Source of the DNA: Sporichthya polymorpha DSM 43042
GTDB lineage: Bacteria; Actinomycetota; Actinomycetes; Sporichthyales; Sporichthyaceae
Direction of reading: 5' to 3'
NCBI RefSeq assembly: GCF_000384115.1
Contig: NZ_KB913029.1
Location: forward strand, 1,460,907 to 1,524,906
DNA: 64,000 nucleotides
Below, one piece after another: positions 1 through 7,552 of the stretch. The translations under genes were made by a program, and so were the position numbers. Numbering within the stretch: the stretch's first letter is position 1; every line of letters starts with the position of its first letter. The notes under the pieces are model-generated. The model worked only from the letters and a program-made list of their open reading frames with translations, was not told the origin of the DNA and searched no databases.

Positions 1-584
1 CGACCGCGGCGGCCACCGTGATCGTCCGCGACGGCCTCGAGGGGGCGACCACCCGCGCGATCGCCGAGGAGGCCGGCGTCCCGCTCGGCCTGATCCACTA
101 CGCGTTCGAGGACAAGCAGGCGCTGTTCGCCGCGGTCTACGAGCACTGGATGACCGACTTGCTCACCGAGGGCATCGACGTCGTCGAACCCGGCAGCGGG
201 ATCGACGCGGCGGCCCGCACCCTCGCCCGGACCGCGTTCGACTGGATCACGCGGGACCTCAACCTCGCCGCCGCGCAGTACGAGCTGCTGCTGTGGGCCC
301 GCCGCAACGCCCCGGCGCTGGCGGTGTCGATGTACTCGCGCTGGACCGATCTCTGGCGCGCCTCGCTCCAGTCCGCCGCGGTGCCCGGCACCACACCGAC
401 GCAGGTCGAGGCGATGCTCGCGCACCTGCTCGTGACCGTCGACGGCGTCTTCGTCCGGCTGATCGCCACTGCCGACGTCGCCGACGCCCGCCGCGTTCTC
501 AACCGCGAGCTCCCCGTCGCCCCGAAGCCCCGGGCGGTCCCTCCCGCCCGGCGTTCCCGCACAACCAAACGATCGCAACTCTGA
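1..584 (+). CDS. TetR/AcrR family transcriptional regulator, 5' end outside the window
   Basis: The reading frame is open from base 3, so the true start lies before the window; an internal GTG at 18 is not a credible start because it falls inside the DNA-binding domain. The visible part begins in the helix-turn-helix (GATTRAIAEEAGVPLGLIHY, then the typical F-x-D-K-x-x-L turn) and continues into an alpha-helical ligand-binding domain rich in aromatic residues. TetR proteins are dimeric repressors released by small ligands. Its target cannot be named; the Fic gene 44 bases downstream is on the same strand but seems to have its own promoter. Family assignment is firm, ligand unknown. Confidence 0.85.
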   Translation, partial: TAAATVIVRDGLEGATTRAIAEEAGVPLGLIHYAFEDKQALFAAVYEHWMTDLLTEGIDVVEPGSGIDAAARTLARTAFDWITRDLNLAAAQYELLLWARRNAPALAVSMYSRWTDLWRASLQSAAVPGTTPTQVEAMLAHLLVTVDGVFVRLIATADVADARRVLNRELPVAPKPRAVPPARRSRTTKRSQL

Positions 585-616
585 CTCTTACCATCGCTTT
601 TGCGTCTAAGTGATTG

Positions 617-622
617 TAAGAT
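617..622 (+). promoter_or_regulatory. Putative -10 box of a leaderless transcript for the Fic gene
   Basis: TAAGAT lies 6 bases before the ATG at 629, with no Shine-Dalgarno sequence between. This spacing is the usual sign of a leaderless actinobacterial transcript starting on the start codon. No good -35 is visible. Inferred only. Confidence 0.4.
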
Positions 623-628
623 GGGGCC

Positions 629-1840
629 ATGCCGTCACCTGCCGCCCATCCGGCATGGCCGGCGCTGACTTTCGAAGAGCTCACCTGGACACCGACGATC
701 TCGCCAGAGCTCATCTCCAGGTCGATGCGGGAGCGGGCTGGACGTCCATATCGGGCCGCGATCGTTCCACCCATCGCCGACCGAAGTCCCCGACTGCCTT
801 CCTCGCTGGAGGCGTTGGTCTCTGATGCCACGGCGGCGATCGCCCGCTTCGACTCCGAGGTCGGCGGAGAGTTGGCGCCGTTCTCCTCGATGCTCCTCCG
901 CTCGGAGTCGACGTCATCGTCGCGAATCGAGAATCTGACGTCCGGAGCCAAGGCGATTCTGTTGGCCGAGATGGGCAGCCGCGGCAAGCGCAACGCCTCC
1001 GAGATCGTCGGCAACGTCGCGGCGATGCGAGCCGCCCTCCGACTCGCAGATCAGCTCGACGCCGACGCGATCCTGGCGATGCATTCGGCGCTGCTCACCC
1101 CGGTCGACCAGAACGCCGCCGGCAAATGGCGCACCGAGCAGGTGTGGATCGGTGGGGACGCGTACAGCCCTCACCAGGCGGACTTCGTCCCGCCGCACCA
1201 CTCGCAGGTGGCCGCGCTGATCGACGACCTCGTGCGGTTCGCGAGGCGCGCCGACCTGCCGTTGCTGACGCAGGTCGCGATCACGCATGCGCAGTTCGAG
1301 ACCATCCATCCCTTCACCGACGGGAACGGGCGAACCGGTCGGGCCCTGATCCACGCGATGCTCCGTGGTCACGGGTTGACCCGCTCCGTGACCGTCCCGG
1401 TCTCGGCCGGCCTGCTGATGGACACTGCGGGCTATTTTGCAGCGTTGACCGCGTACCGCGACGGTGATCCCGCGCCGATCACCACCGCCCTGGCACACGC
1501 TTCGTTCGCCGCCATCGACAACGGGCGTCGACTGGTCGACGACCTCCGCGCCATACGCGAGGGATGGAACTCGCTCATCAACGCCCGCCGGGACTCCGCG
1601 GCCTGGCGGCTGGCCGACCTGCTCCTTCGTCAGCCTGTGATCGACGCCGGTGTCGTCTCGCGGGAGCTCAGCCTGAACCCAGCCAACGTCATGCGCCCCG
1701 TCAAGCCGCTGGTCGAAGCGGGCGTCCTGACGGAATTCACCGGGTACGCGCGCAACCGGATGTGGCAGGCACGCGAAGTGCTCGACGCGTTGGATGCCTT
1801 CGCCGCACGGGCGGCACGGCGGCGGCCGTCTCAGACCTGA
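629..1840 (+). CDS. Fic domain protein (class II), probable AMP-transferase with C-terminal winged helix
   Basis: The 403-residue protein has the complete Fic motif HPFTDGNGRTGR at residues 227-238. In this family the His is the base and the following loop binds ATP phosphates, usually to move AMP onto a hydroxyl side chain of a target protein. An inhibitory motif of the form S-x-x-x-E-N (S97 to N102, SSRIEN) sits before the Fic core, which marks class II Fic proteins that inhibit themselves through a glutamate finger. The last 100 residues look like a winged-helix DNA-binding domain. It stands alone, without a separate antitoxin gene, as expected for a self-inhibited type. The target is unknown. 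Its stop codon forms one arm of a short palindrome shared with the convergent gene. Confidence 0.9.
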   Translation: MPSPAAHPAWPALTFEELTWTPTISPELISRSMRERAGRPYRAAIVPPIADRSPRLPSSLEALVSDATAAIARFDSEVGGELAPFSSMLLRSESTSSSRIENLTSGAKAILLAEMGSRGKRNASEIVGNVAAMRAALRLADQLDADAILAMHSALLTPVDQNAAGKWRTEQVWIGGDAYSPHQADFVPPHHSQVAALIDDLVRFARRADLPLLTQVAITHAQFETIHPFTDGNGRTGRALIHAMLRGHGLTRSVTVPVSAGLLMDTAGYFAALTAYRDGDPAPITTALAHASFAAIDNGRRLVDDLRAIREGWNSLINARRDSAAWRLADLLLRQPVIDAGVVSRELSLNPANVMRPVKPLVEAGVLTEFTGYARNRMWQAREVLDALDAFAARAARRRPSQT

Positions 1841-1850
1841 CGTGTCGTCA
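1838..1850. repeat. Short palindrome TGACG-TGT-CGTCA joining two convergent stop codons
   Basis: The TGA stop of the Fic gene (1838-1840) and the TGA stop of the trpB2-like gene (complement of 1848-1850) are the two ends of this 13-base palindrome. It could act as a small bidirectional terminator stem, but there is no T-run. The same motif recurs at 4246-4258, 32000-32012 and 63595-63607. Confidence 0.6.
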
Positions 1851-3137
1851 TGCGTCGATCAGCCGGCCGTTGAGGTAGTCGTCGTAGGCCGCGAGGTCGA
1901 GCAGGCCGTGGCCGGAGTAGCTGAAGAGGATGACCTTCTCCTCGCCGGACTCCCTGGCCGCGAGGGCCTCGTCGATCACCGCGCGGATGGCGTGCGAGGT
2001 CTCTGGAGCCGGGATCGAGCCCTGCGTCCGGGCGAACTGCACCGCGGCCTCGAAGACCTTGCCCTGCGGGTAGGCGACGGCCTCCATCCACCCGGCGTGG
2101 ACGAGGTTGGAGATGATCGGCGAGTCCCCGTGGTACCGCAGGCCACCGGCATGGATGGGCGGCGGGATGAAGTCGTGGCCGAGGGTGTGCATGAGCAGCT
2201 TCGGGGTCATGCCCGCGACGTCGCCGAAGTCGTACTCATAGGTGCCCTTGGTCAGCGTGGGGCACGAGGCGGGCTCGACCGCGACCAGACGGACACCCTC
2301 GTTGCGGTCGGGAACGAACGGCAGCGCGATGCCGCCGAGGTTGGATCCGCCCCCGCACGAGCCGATGACGACGTCCGGGAGTCCCTCGCCGGCCTCGGCC
2401 AGCTGCCGCTTGGCCTCGAGCCCGATGACCGTCTGGTGCAGCAGGACGTGGTTGAGCACCGAACCGAGCGCGTAGTGGGTGTCGGCGCGCCCGACGGCGT
2501 CCTCGACCGCCTCGGAGATCGCGATGCCGAGCGAGCCGGTGTGCTCGGGGTTCTCCTTGAGCAGCTGGCGACCGAACTCGGTCAGGTTCGACGGCGACGG
2601 GACGACCTGGCCGCCCCAGGTCTCCATCATCACGCGGCGGTACGGCTTCTGCCGGTACGAGGCGGCGACCATGTAGACCTGGCACTCGAGCCCGTAGAGC
2701 TGTGAGGCGAACGACACCGCGCTCCCCCACTGACCCGCGCCGGTCTCGGTCGCGATCCGGGAGATGCCCTCGGCCTTGTTGTAGAACACCTGCGGAACGG
2801 CCGTGTTCGGCTTGTGCGAACCGGCCGGGGAGACCGACTCGTCCTTGTAGTAGATCCGGGCCGGGGTGCCGAGGGCCTGCTCGAGCCGGGTCGCGCGCAC
2901 CAACGGGGTGGGCCGCCACAGCGACAGGACGTCGAGCACCTCCGCCGGGATCGGGATCCACTCCTCGGCCGAGACCTCCTGGCCGATCAGCGCCATCGGG
3001 AACAGCGGGGCCAGGTCGTCCGGCCCGACGGGCTCCCCGGTGCCGGGGTGCAGCGGCGGCGCCAGCGGCTCCGGCAGGTGGGGAGCCACGTTGAACCACG
3101 CCTGCGGAATCTCGTCGGAACCGAGCTGGTAGCGCAT
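1848..3137 (-). CDS. trpB2: TrpB2-type tryptophan synthase beta chain (PLP enzyme)
   Basis: The 429-residue protein is a fold-type II PLP enzyme of the TrpB2 group: Lys109 in GSHKPNT is the residue expected to hold PLP, and GGGSN at 262-266 cradles its phosphate. TrpB2 differs from TrpB1 by a longer N-terminus ([21 protein letters not shown]) and by not needing a TrpA partner; it condenses indole with serine. There is no trpA or other trp gene here, so it may salvage free indole or serve a related reaction. The start is ATG with GGAAGGTGA 6 bases before it. It is divergent from azlC across 41 bases. Family assignment is strong; the physiological substrate is an inference. Confidence 0.88.
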   Translation of the reverse strand: MRYQLGSDEIPQAWFNVAPHLPEPLAPPLHPGTGEPVGPDDLAPLFPMALIGQEVSAEEWIPIPAEVLDVLSLWRPTPLVRATRLEQALGTPARIYYKDESVSPAGSHKPNTAVPQVFYNKAEGISRIATETGAGQWGSAVSFASQLYGLECQVYMVAASYRQKPYRRVMMETWGGQVVPSPSNLTEFGRQLLKENPEHTGSLGIAISEAVEDAVGRADTHYALGSVLNHVLLHQTVIGLEAKRQLAEAGEGLPDVVIGSCGGGSNLGGIALPFVPDRNEGVRLVAVEPASCPTLTKGTYEYDFGDVAGMTPKLLMHTLGHDFIPPPIHAGGLRYHGDSPIISNLVHAGWMEAVAYPQGKVFEAAVQFARTQGSIPAPETSHAIRAVIDEALAARESGEEKVILFSYSGHGLLDLAAYDDYLNGRLIDA

Positions 3138-3170
3138 GCCGTCACCTTCCTCACGGGGCCGTCGGGGCCC

Positions 3171-3180
3171 AACGTACGGT
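3171..3180. promoter_or_regulatory. Overlapping divergent -10 boxes between trpB2 and azlC
   Basis: The decamer AACGTACGGT contains TACGGT (3175-3180) reading toward azlC and TACGTT reading toward trpB2. The azlC GTG at 3188 is 7 bases downstream of TACGGT, as in a leaderless start. The trpB2 box leaves room for a leader with a ribosome binding site. Back-to-back boxes would let one regulator control both genes. Inferred from spacing only. Confidence 0.35.
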
Positions 3181-3187
3181 GCAGACC

Positions 3188-3925
3188 GTGGGGGGCGCGA
3201 GAGCGGAGATGCGTGCCGGGGCGGCGGCGATGGCCCCGATGCTCATCGGCGTCATCCCGTTCGGGCTCGTCGCCGGCACGACGCCGGCCGCGGTCGGGAT
3301 GGACTGGGAGGCCGCGCTCGGGTTCTCGATCATCCTGTTCGCGGGGGCCTCGCAGCTCGCCGCGATCGACGTGCTGTCCCGGGACGGCTCGGCGCTGCTC
3401 GCTGCCGTCGTCGCGTGGACGATCAACCTGCGGATGCTGTTGTACTCCGCCTCGCTCGCGCCGTACCTCGCCCACGAGTCGTTCCGAAAACGGCTGGGCG
3501 CGTCCTACCTGATGGTCGACCAGAACTACGCGCTCTGCGTCACCCGATGGGCCGAGGGCAAGGGCGACCCGAAGGGCCGCGCGTGGTTCTTCATCGGCGG
3601 TGGGCTGCTGCTGTGGTCGGCCTGGCAGCTCGCCACCCTGGCCGGCGCGCTGCTCGGCGAGACCCTGCCCGACGAGCTCCCGCTCGACTTCGCCGTGCCG
3701 CTGGTCTTCCTCGTCCTGCTGATTCCTGCGATCAACTCACGGCCGGCCGCGGTGTCCGCCGTGGTCGGGGGCGCCGCGACGGTCGCGACGCTGGAGCTGG
3801 GCGCCGGCTCGCTCTCGATCGTGTGCGGGGCCGTCGCCGGAATCATCGGGGGCGTCGTCACCGAGATCGTCCTGCACCGCCGCGCCCCGAGCGGTCCGCC
3901 CGAGCCGCTGGAGGACCTCGGATGA
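3188..3925 (+). CDS. azlC: AzlC-family branched-chain amino acid exporter, large subunit
   Basis: About 245 residues with the AzlC signature: a conserved N-terminal segment ([13 protein letters not shown]), a repeat [19 protein letters not shown], and [16 protein letters not shown]. The membrane protein pairs with small AzlD to export branched-chain or other hydrophobic amino acids (BrnFE in corynebacteria). It ends in an ATGA overlap with azlD, so the two are translated together. Two GTG codons could start it, at 3179 or 3188; 3188 is preferred because 3179 falls inside the likely -10 box. Its position opposite a TrpB2 gene suggests, but does not prove, a role in tryptophan or related amino acid balance. 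Confidence 0.88.
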   Translation: MGGARAEMRAGAAAMAPMLIGVIPFGLVAGTTPAAVGMDWEAALGFSIILFAGASQLAAIDVLSRDGSALLAAVVAWTINLRMLLYSASLAPYLAHESFRKRLGASYLMVDQNYALCVTRWAEGKGDPKGRAWFFIGGGLLLWSAWQLATLAGALLGETLPDELPLDFAVPLVFLVLLIPAINSRPAAVSAVVGGAATVATLELGAGSLSIVCGAVAGIIGGVVTEIVLHRRAPSGPPEPLEDLG

Positions 3926-4233
3926 GCCGCACCTGGGCGGCCATCGTGCTCGCCGGCATCGGGACGTTCGCCATGCGCGCGTCGTTCCTGGCACTCGCTC
4001 ACCGGTTGAGCGAGGTCCCGCCGTGGGCGCAGCGCATCCTGCGTCAGATCCCGCCGGCGGCGCTCGCCGCGCTGGTGATCCCCGCCCTGGTCCGGCCCCA
4101 CGGGGAGATCGACCTGTTCCAGCCCCGCCTCGCCGCCGGACTGCTCGCCGCCCTCGTCGCCTGGCGGACGAAGAACGTCGCCCTGACGCTGGTGATCGGG
4201 ATCGGCGCGCTGATGCTGTTCCAGGAGTTCTGA
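3922..4233 (+). CDS. azlD: AzlD-family branched-chain amino acid exporter, small subunit
   Basis: The 103-residue protein has about four membrane segments and the AzlD pattern (TFAMRASFL near the start, IPPAALAALVIPALV, then AAGLLAALVAWRTKNVALTLVIG). The ATG overlaps the azlC stop by four bases. It is expected to form the hetero-oligomeric exporter with AzlC in the cytoplasmic membrane. A hairpin follows directly at 4238-4265. Confidence 0.88.
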   Translation: MSRTWAAIVLAGIGTFAMRASFLALAHRLSEVPPWAQRILRQIPPAALAALVIPALVRPHGEIDLFQPRLAAGLLAALVAWRTKNVALTLVIGIGALMLFQEF

Positions 4234-4237
4234 GGCC

Positions 4238-4265
4238 GCCGGCCCTGACGCGTCGTCAGGCCGGC
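4238..4265. terminator. Hairpin between convergent azlD and the 4256-4609 gene
   Basis: GCCGGCCCTGACG pairs with CGTCAGGCCGGC around the triplet CGT, with one bulged C: an 11-12 bp GC-rich stem. There is no T-run, so it would be an atypical or Rho-assisted bidirectional terminator. The right arm contains the TGA stop of the convergent gene. Confidence 0.5.
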
Positions 4266-4609
4266 ACGGGAACGCCGGTGGTGAAGGCCCGCAGCCGCAT
4301 CGCGGCCTTGGTGTCGACGGCGCCGTGGATGGTGACCGCCGTCCCGCCCTCGACTTCGGCGAACTCCAGTCGCGCGGTTTTCGTGCGGCGGACGAACGGC
4401 AGCAGGATGGGGATCAGGAACGCCCAGCCGGGCGTGTGCTTGATCGTGCGGGCGACGTAGCCGCCCTCCGGGGACCACTCGACGAGGACACGGCCCGGCT
4501 CCTGCAGCGCGTACCCCGTGGCGCTGATCGCCTCACGGAACGGCCTCGGCACCACGTAGGTGCGGCCCTCCATCTGGTCCAGGCTCGACAGGATCGACCA
4601 GTGCCCCAC
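4256..4609 (-). CDS. Conserved hypothetical protein, 117 residues
   Basis: A small soluble protein, not recognised. It starts at GTG with GAGGAGA 5 bases upstream, a good ribosome site. The sequence alternates short beta-like segments (VLVEWSPEGGYVARTIKHT, ARLEFAEVEGGTAVTIHG) around one hydrophobic stretch (AFLIPILLPFV, about residues 63-73), which resembles a small SRPBCC-like or lipid-binding fold, but this is only an impression. It is monocistronic and convergent with azlD. Confidence 0.65.
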   Translation of the reverse strand: MGHWSILSSLDQMEGRTYVVPRPFREAISATGYALQEPGRVLVEWSPEGGYVARTIKHTPGWAFLIPILLPFVRRTKTARLEFAEVEGGTAVTIHGAVDTKAAMRLRAFTTGVPVPA

Positions 4610-4860
4610 GACGTCTCCTCGTCCTCGAGGTCCCGGGCTCCAGTATTCAGGACCGCCGGCCCGATCCGGGCGGCGACGAGGATCGCGTCCCGTCCCGCCT
4701 GATCCGCGCGCACCCGCCGCGACGTCGTGGTCGCAAGCAGGTCAGGATTTGCGTTGTCGAGTGCCATTGCCGTCTGCTTGTCCCCGAGTTACGCGTAGAC
4801 GGCGGCGACCGGGGTAAGTCATCGGTCCGGGGCGGGCGAGTTGTGTGCGGGAGGGGTTTC

Positions 4861-6054
4861 ATGCGCGCGGTGCGGGTGCTGCTTGCGCTCGGCGTCGCTC
4901 TCGGCACCTTCAGCTGGGTCGGCGCGGCGGACGCGGCCCCGCGGTTCGCGCCCGCGGGCTCGATCGGGCACGACGTCTCGTACCCGCAGTGCGGCAAGCG
5001 GCTGCCGGTCGGCGCGTTCGGCATCGTCGGTGTGAACGGTGGCCGGACGTTCTCGAAGAACCCGTGCCTCGCCGAGCAGTACTCCTGGGCGAAGAGCCTG
5101 CCGTACCCGGCGATGGTCTACGTCAACACCGGCAACCCGGGGAGCAAGAGCACCTACTGGCCGAAGTCCGGTGCCAGGGAGGGTGGCGCCCGCTGTGTCA
5201 CGTCCTCCTCCGCGTCGGACGCCGGGTGCGCGTACATCTACGGCCGCCGCGCGGCCGAGTCGGCGCTGTCGGTCGCGACCGCCGCCGGCGTCACGAAGAA
5301 GACGACCTGGTGGCTGGACGTCGAGAAGGCCAACAGCTGGGACGGCAACGGCGTCGCCAACACCGCCGCGCTGCAGGGGATGTTCGACCACCTGCGCGCG
5401 AACGGCGTCTCGCAGGTCGGGCTGTACTCGACCCTGAAGCACTGGCCGGAGATCACCGGTGGCTTCACCCGCACGACGGCCGCGAACTACCGCAGCGAGT
5501 GGGCGGGCCGGTTCACCGCGCAGCACTCGATGGAGTCCGCTCCGGTCTGGGTCGCCGGCGCGACGGCGAAGAACGCCGCGTCGCGCTGCTCGCTGACCTT
5601 CACCGGCAACCCGACCTCCCTGACGCAGTACGTCGCCAACAGCCTCGACCACAACTACGTCTGCGGGAGCGCCAAGGCGACGCCCGCCGGCCCGCGCGCC
5701 TGCAAGCCCGGCGCCGGCATCCCCGCCGGGTACTTCGCGGTCTTCGGCACCCGCGGCAACGATCGCCTGAACGGGACCTCGAAGAAGGAGATCTTCTTCG
5801 GCGGCCCGGGCAACGACGTTATCCGCGGCCGCGGCGGGGACGACATCCTGTGCGGCGGCCCCGGCAACGATCAGCTCTACGGCGCGAAGGGCCGCGACGT
5901 CCTCGTCGGCGGCAACGGGAACGACACCCTCGTCGGCAGCTCCGGCCGCGACAAGCTCTACGGCAATCAGGGCAGCGACTCCCTCAACGGCGGCCCCAGC
6001 CCCGACCGCTGCTCCCCCGGCCCCGGCGCCGACCCGAAGCCCCGCCGCTGCTGA
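4861..6054 (+). CDS. Secreted DUF1906/GH25-like glycoside-hydrolase-like protein with C-terminal RTX-type repeats
   Basis: The 397-residue protein opens with a signal peptide (MRAVRVLLALGVALGTF, cut near ADA-APR). Residues about 35-230 look like a TIM-barrel domain related to Rv2525c-type DUF1906 proteins and GH25 lysozymes (GHDVSYPQC, FGIVGVNGG, YVNTGNPG, WWLDVE). From about residue 295 to 380 there are tandem glycine-aspartate nonapeptides of the hemolysin calcium-binding type (GGPGNDVI, GGDDIL, GGNGNDTL). The start is the ATG preceded by GGGAGGGG 4-5 bases upstream, not the in-frame GTG at 4843. Probable role: cell-wall or extracellular polymer binding or cleavage outside the cell. Catalysis is unproven. 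Confidence 0.8.
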   Translation: MRAVRVLLALGVALGTFSWVGAADAAPRFAPAGSIGHDVSYPQCGKRLPVGAFGIVGVNGGRTFSKNPCLAEQYSWAKSLPYPAMVYVNTGNPGSKSTYWPKSGAREGGARCVTSSSASDAGCAYIYGRRAAESALSVATAAGVTKKTTWWLDVEKANSWDGNGVANTAALQGMFDHLRANGVSQVGLYSTLKHWPEITGGFTRTTAANYRSEWAGRFTAQHSMESAPVWVAGATAKNAASRCSLTFTGNPTSLTQYVANSLDHNYVCGSAKATPAGPRACKPGAGIPAGYFAVFGTRGNDRLNGTSKKEIFFGGPGNDVIRGRGGDDILCGGPGNDQLYGAKGRDVLVGGNGNDTLVGSSGRDKLYGNQGSDSLNGGPSPDRCSPGPGADPKPRRC

Positions 6055-6090
6055 CGGCTGCTGACGCCTGCTGACGGGTACTGACGCCTG
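6048..6090 (+). repeat. Four imperfect 10-base tandem repeats at the end of the RTX gene
   Basis: Copies of TGCTGACGSC follow each other with a 10-base period, starting at the stop codon of the upstream gene. The third and fourth copies have diverged (TACTGACGCC). It runs into the 50-base palindrome at 6099. It may be replication slippage; no function is evident. Confidence 0.55.
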
Positions 6091-6098
6091 TCGCTGTC

Positions 6099-6148
6099 AA
6101 GAAAGGGTGACACCCCTTACTGCGCAGTAAGGGGTGTCACCCTTTCTT
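6099..6148. terminator. Perfect 50-base palindrome between convergent genes, copy 1
   Basis: Twenty-five bases (AAGAAAGGGTGACACCCCTT then ACTGC) are followed immediately by their exact reverse complement. The element ends in CCCTTTCTT on both strands, so each strand carries a strong stem followed by a short T-rich tail. It separates two convergent genes (ends at 6054 and 6192), as does the near-identical copy at 12247-12296. A bidirectional terminator made from a mobile palindromic repeat fits best. Confidence 0.8.
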
Positions 6149-6191
6149 CACGACGTGCCTCTTTCGCGCGTACCCCGGGGATGCGCGTCGG

Positions 6192-7376
6192 CTACATCGC
6201 CGCGACGAGGGCGGACCAGGTGAGGGGGATCGCGCCGCGGCCCTTGCCGGTCTGGGGGTTCCAGTGCTCGGCGTAGCCGCTGCGGAGGGCGCCGCGGATC
6301 GACATCTCCCGGATCGCGGCGACCAGGTCGGCGCGGTCCCAACGGAGGGCGGCGAGGCGGGCGAGGTAGTTCATCTGCATCCAGGCGCTGCCCCGCCAGT
6401 ACTGGTCGGGGTGGTAGCTGCGGGCCTCGCGGGCGACGAAGTTCAGCCCGTACGGGGCGGCGAAGCGGCGGTCGTCCGCGAGCTGGTCCAGCGCCCGTGT
6501 CGCCTTGGCCTCGTCGGTGGTCACCAGCGCCCCGAGGACACCGTCGAGCGTTGGGACGTGGACGCTCGGCCCGCCGCCGACGACGGCGACGTCGGACCAC
6601 AGGCCGGTGTCCTCGTTCCACATCTGACGATCCATCACCTCTACGAGCTCGGCCGACCGCGCCGCCCAGCCCGCGTCCCCGGTGACGGCCGCGTACTCCG
6701 CGGCGGCGTGGGCGCAGATCGCGTTGAACGCGGCGGGGGCACAGAGGAACGACTTCGACCCGACCGAGACGCCCTCGGTGTCGAACTCGGCCTGTTCGAC
6801 GAGGTGCCGGTCGAGCGCCGACCAGCGCCAGCGCCGCCACTTCAACCGGCTCCAGTCGGACGCGTGGAGGAAAGCGGCGGCCCAGCTGTCCCAGCGGGGT
6901 GAGTCGTCGGCGCCGGACTCCCACGGGTGCGTGAGGAAGATCAGCCCGTCCGCGGTGCGCCGCTTCTCCCACAGCCAGCCGAGGCCACGCTCGACCCGGG
7001 TCAGCACGTCCGCGGGCACCTCGACGTGCGCGGAGAGCACCCGCGCGGTGTAGGCGAAGATCGGCGGCTGGGTGAACGAGGAGACGTCGCTGCGCGGTCC
7101 GCGGCCCTTGCTCGGCCCGGCGTAGCGCATGTGCGGGACGAAGCCGTCGCCGAGCTGGCCGGAGAGCGCGTTGGTCAGCTCGCGCAGGCCGCGGTCGGGG
7201 CGGTCGATCGCGACCCAGGCGACGGCCGCGAAGCAGGAGTCCCAGAGCCACTGGTGCGGATAGGTCTTGCGGTGCGGGTAGGTGTGGCCGCGGTCGGAGT
7301 CCCAGTGCGCAGCGAGGAGGCGCTCGGCGCCGGCCCGGGCCGCGGCCTCATCGGCCGCTTGCGTCCCAGCGGTCAC
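6192..7376 (-). CDS. GH63-like (alpha/alpha)6 glycoside hydrolase, MGH1-type domain
   Basis: The 394-residue protein has the (alpha/alpha)6-barrel signatures of bacterial GH63-like enzymes such as mannosylglycerate/glucosylglycerate hydrolase: YPHQWLWDSCF near residue 40, GFVPHM, WRGSAWMQMNYL, and the C-terminal AEHWNPQTGKG, where an acidic residue next to HWNP is usually catalytic. There is no signal peptide, so the substrate is probably a cytoplasmic glycoside, perhaps a compatible solute. The GTG start has AGGTGG 6 bases upstream. It is convergent with the RTX gene and divergent from the next membrane-protein gene. Confidence 0.82.
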   Translation of the reverse strand: MTAGTQAADEAAARAGAERLLAAHWDSDRGHTYPHRKTYPHQWLWDSCFAAVAWVAIDRPDRGLRELTNALSGQLGDGFVPHMRYAGPSKGRGPRSDVSSFTQPPIFAYTARVLSAHVEVPADVLTRVERGLGWLWEKRRTADGLIFLTHPWESGADDSPRWDSWAAAFLHASDWSRLKWRRWRWSALDRHLVEQAEFDTEGVSVGSKSFLCAPAAFNAICAHAAAEYAAVTGDAGWAARSAELVEVMDRQMWNEDTGLWSDVAVVGGGPSVHVPTLDGVLGALVTTDEAKATRALDQLADDRRFAAPYGLNFVAREARSYHPDQYWRGSAWMQMNYLARLAALRWDRADLVAAIREMSIRGALRSGYAEHWNPQTGKGRGAIPLTWSALVAAM

Positions 7377-7552
7377 TGGAGGCCACCTGATCCCCGGACG
7401 TCGGCGGGAATTCGCTCACGAGCCATGTGACCTTCCCCCGGGACGGCGGCGGCACGCCTCCGCAGTCGATAGATTTGCCGGGCGCAGGGTAGCTGGCCAG
7501 CAGGAGGTTGCGCCGGTCCCGCGACCGGCGCCAGGCGGAAGACGGGACACAG

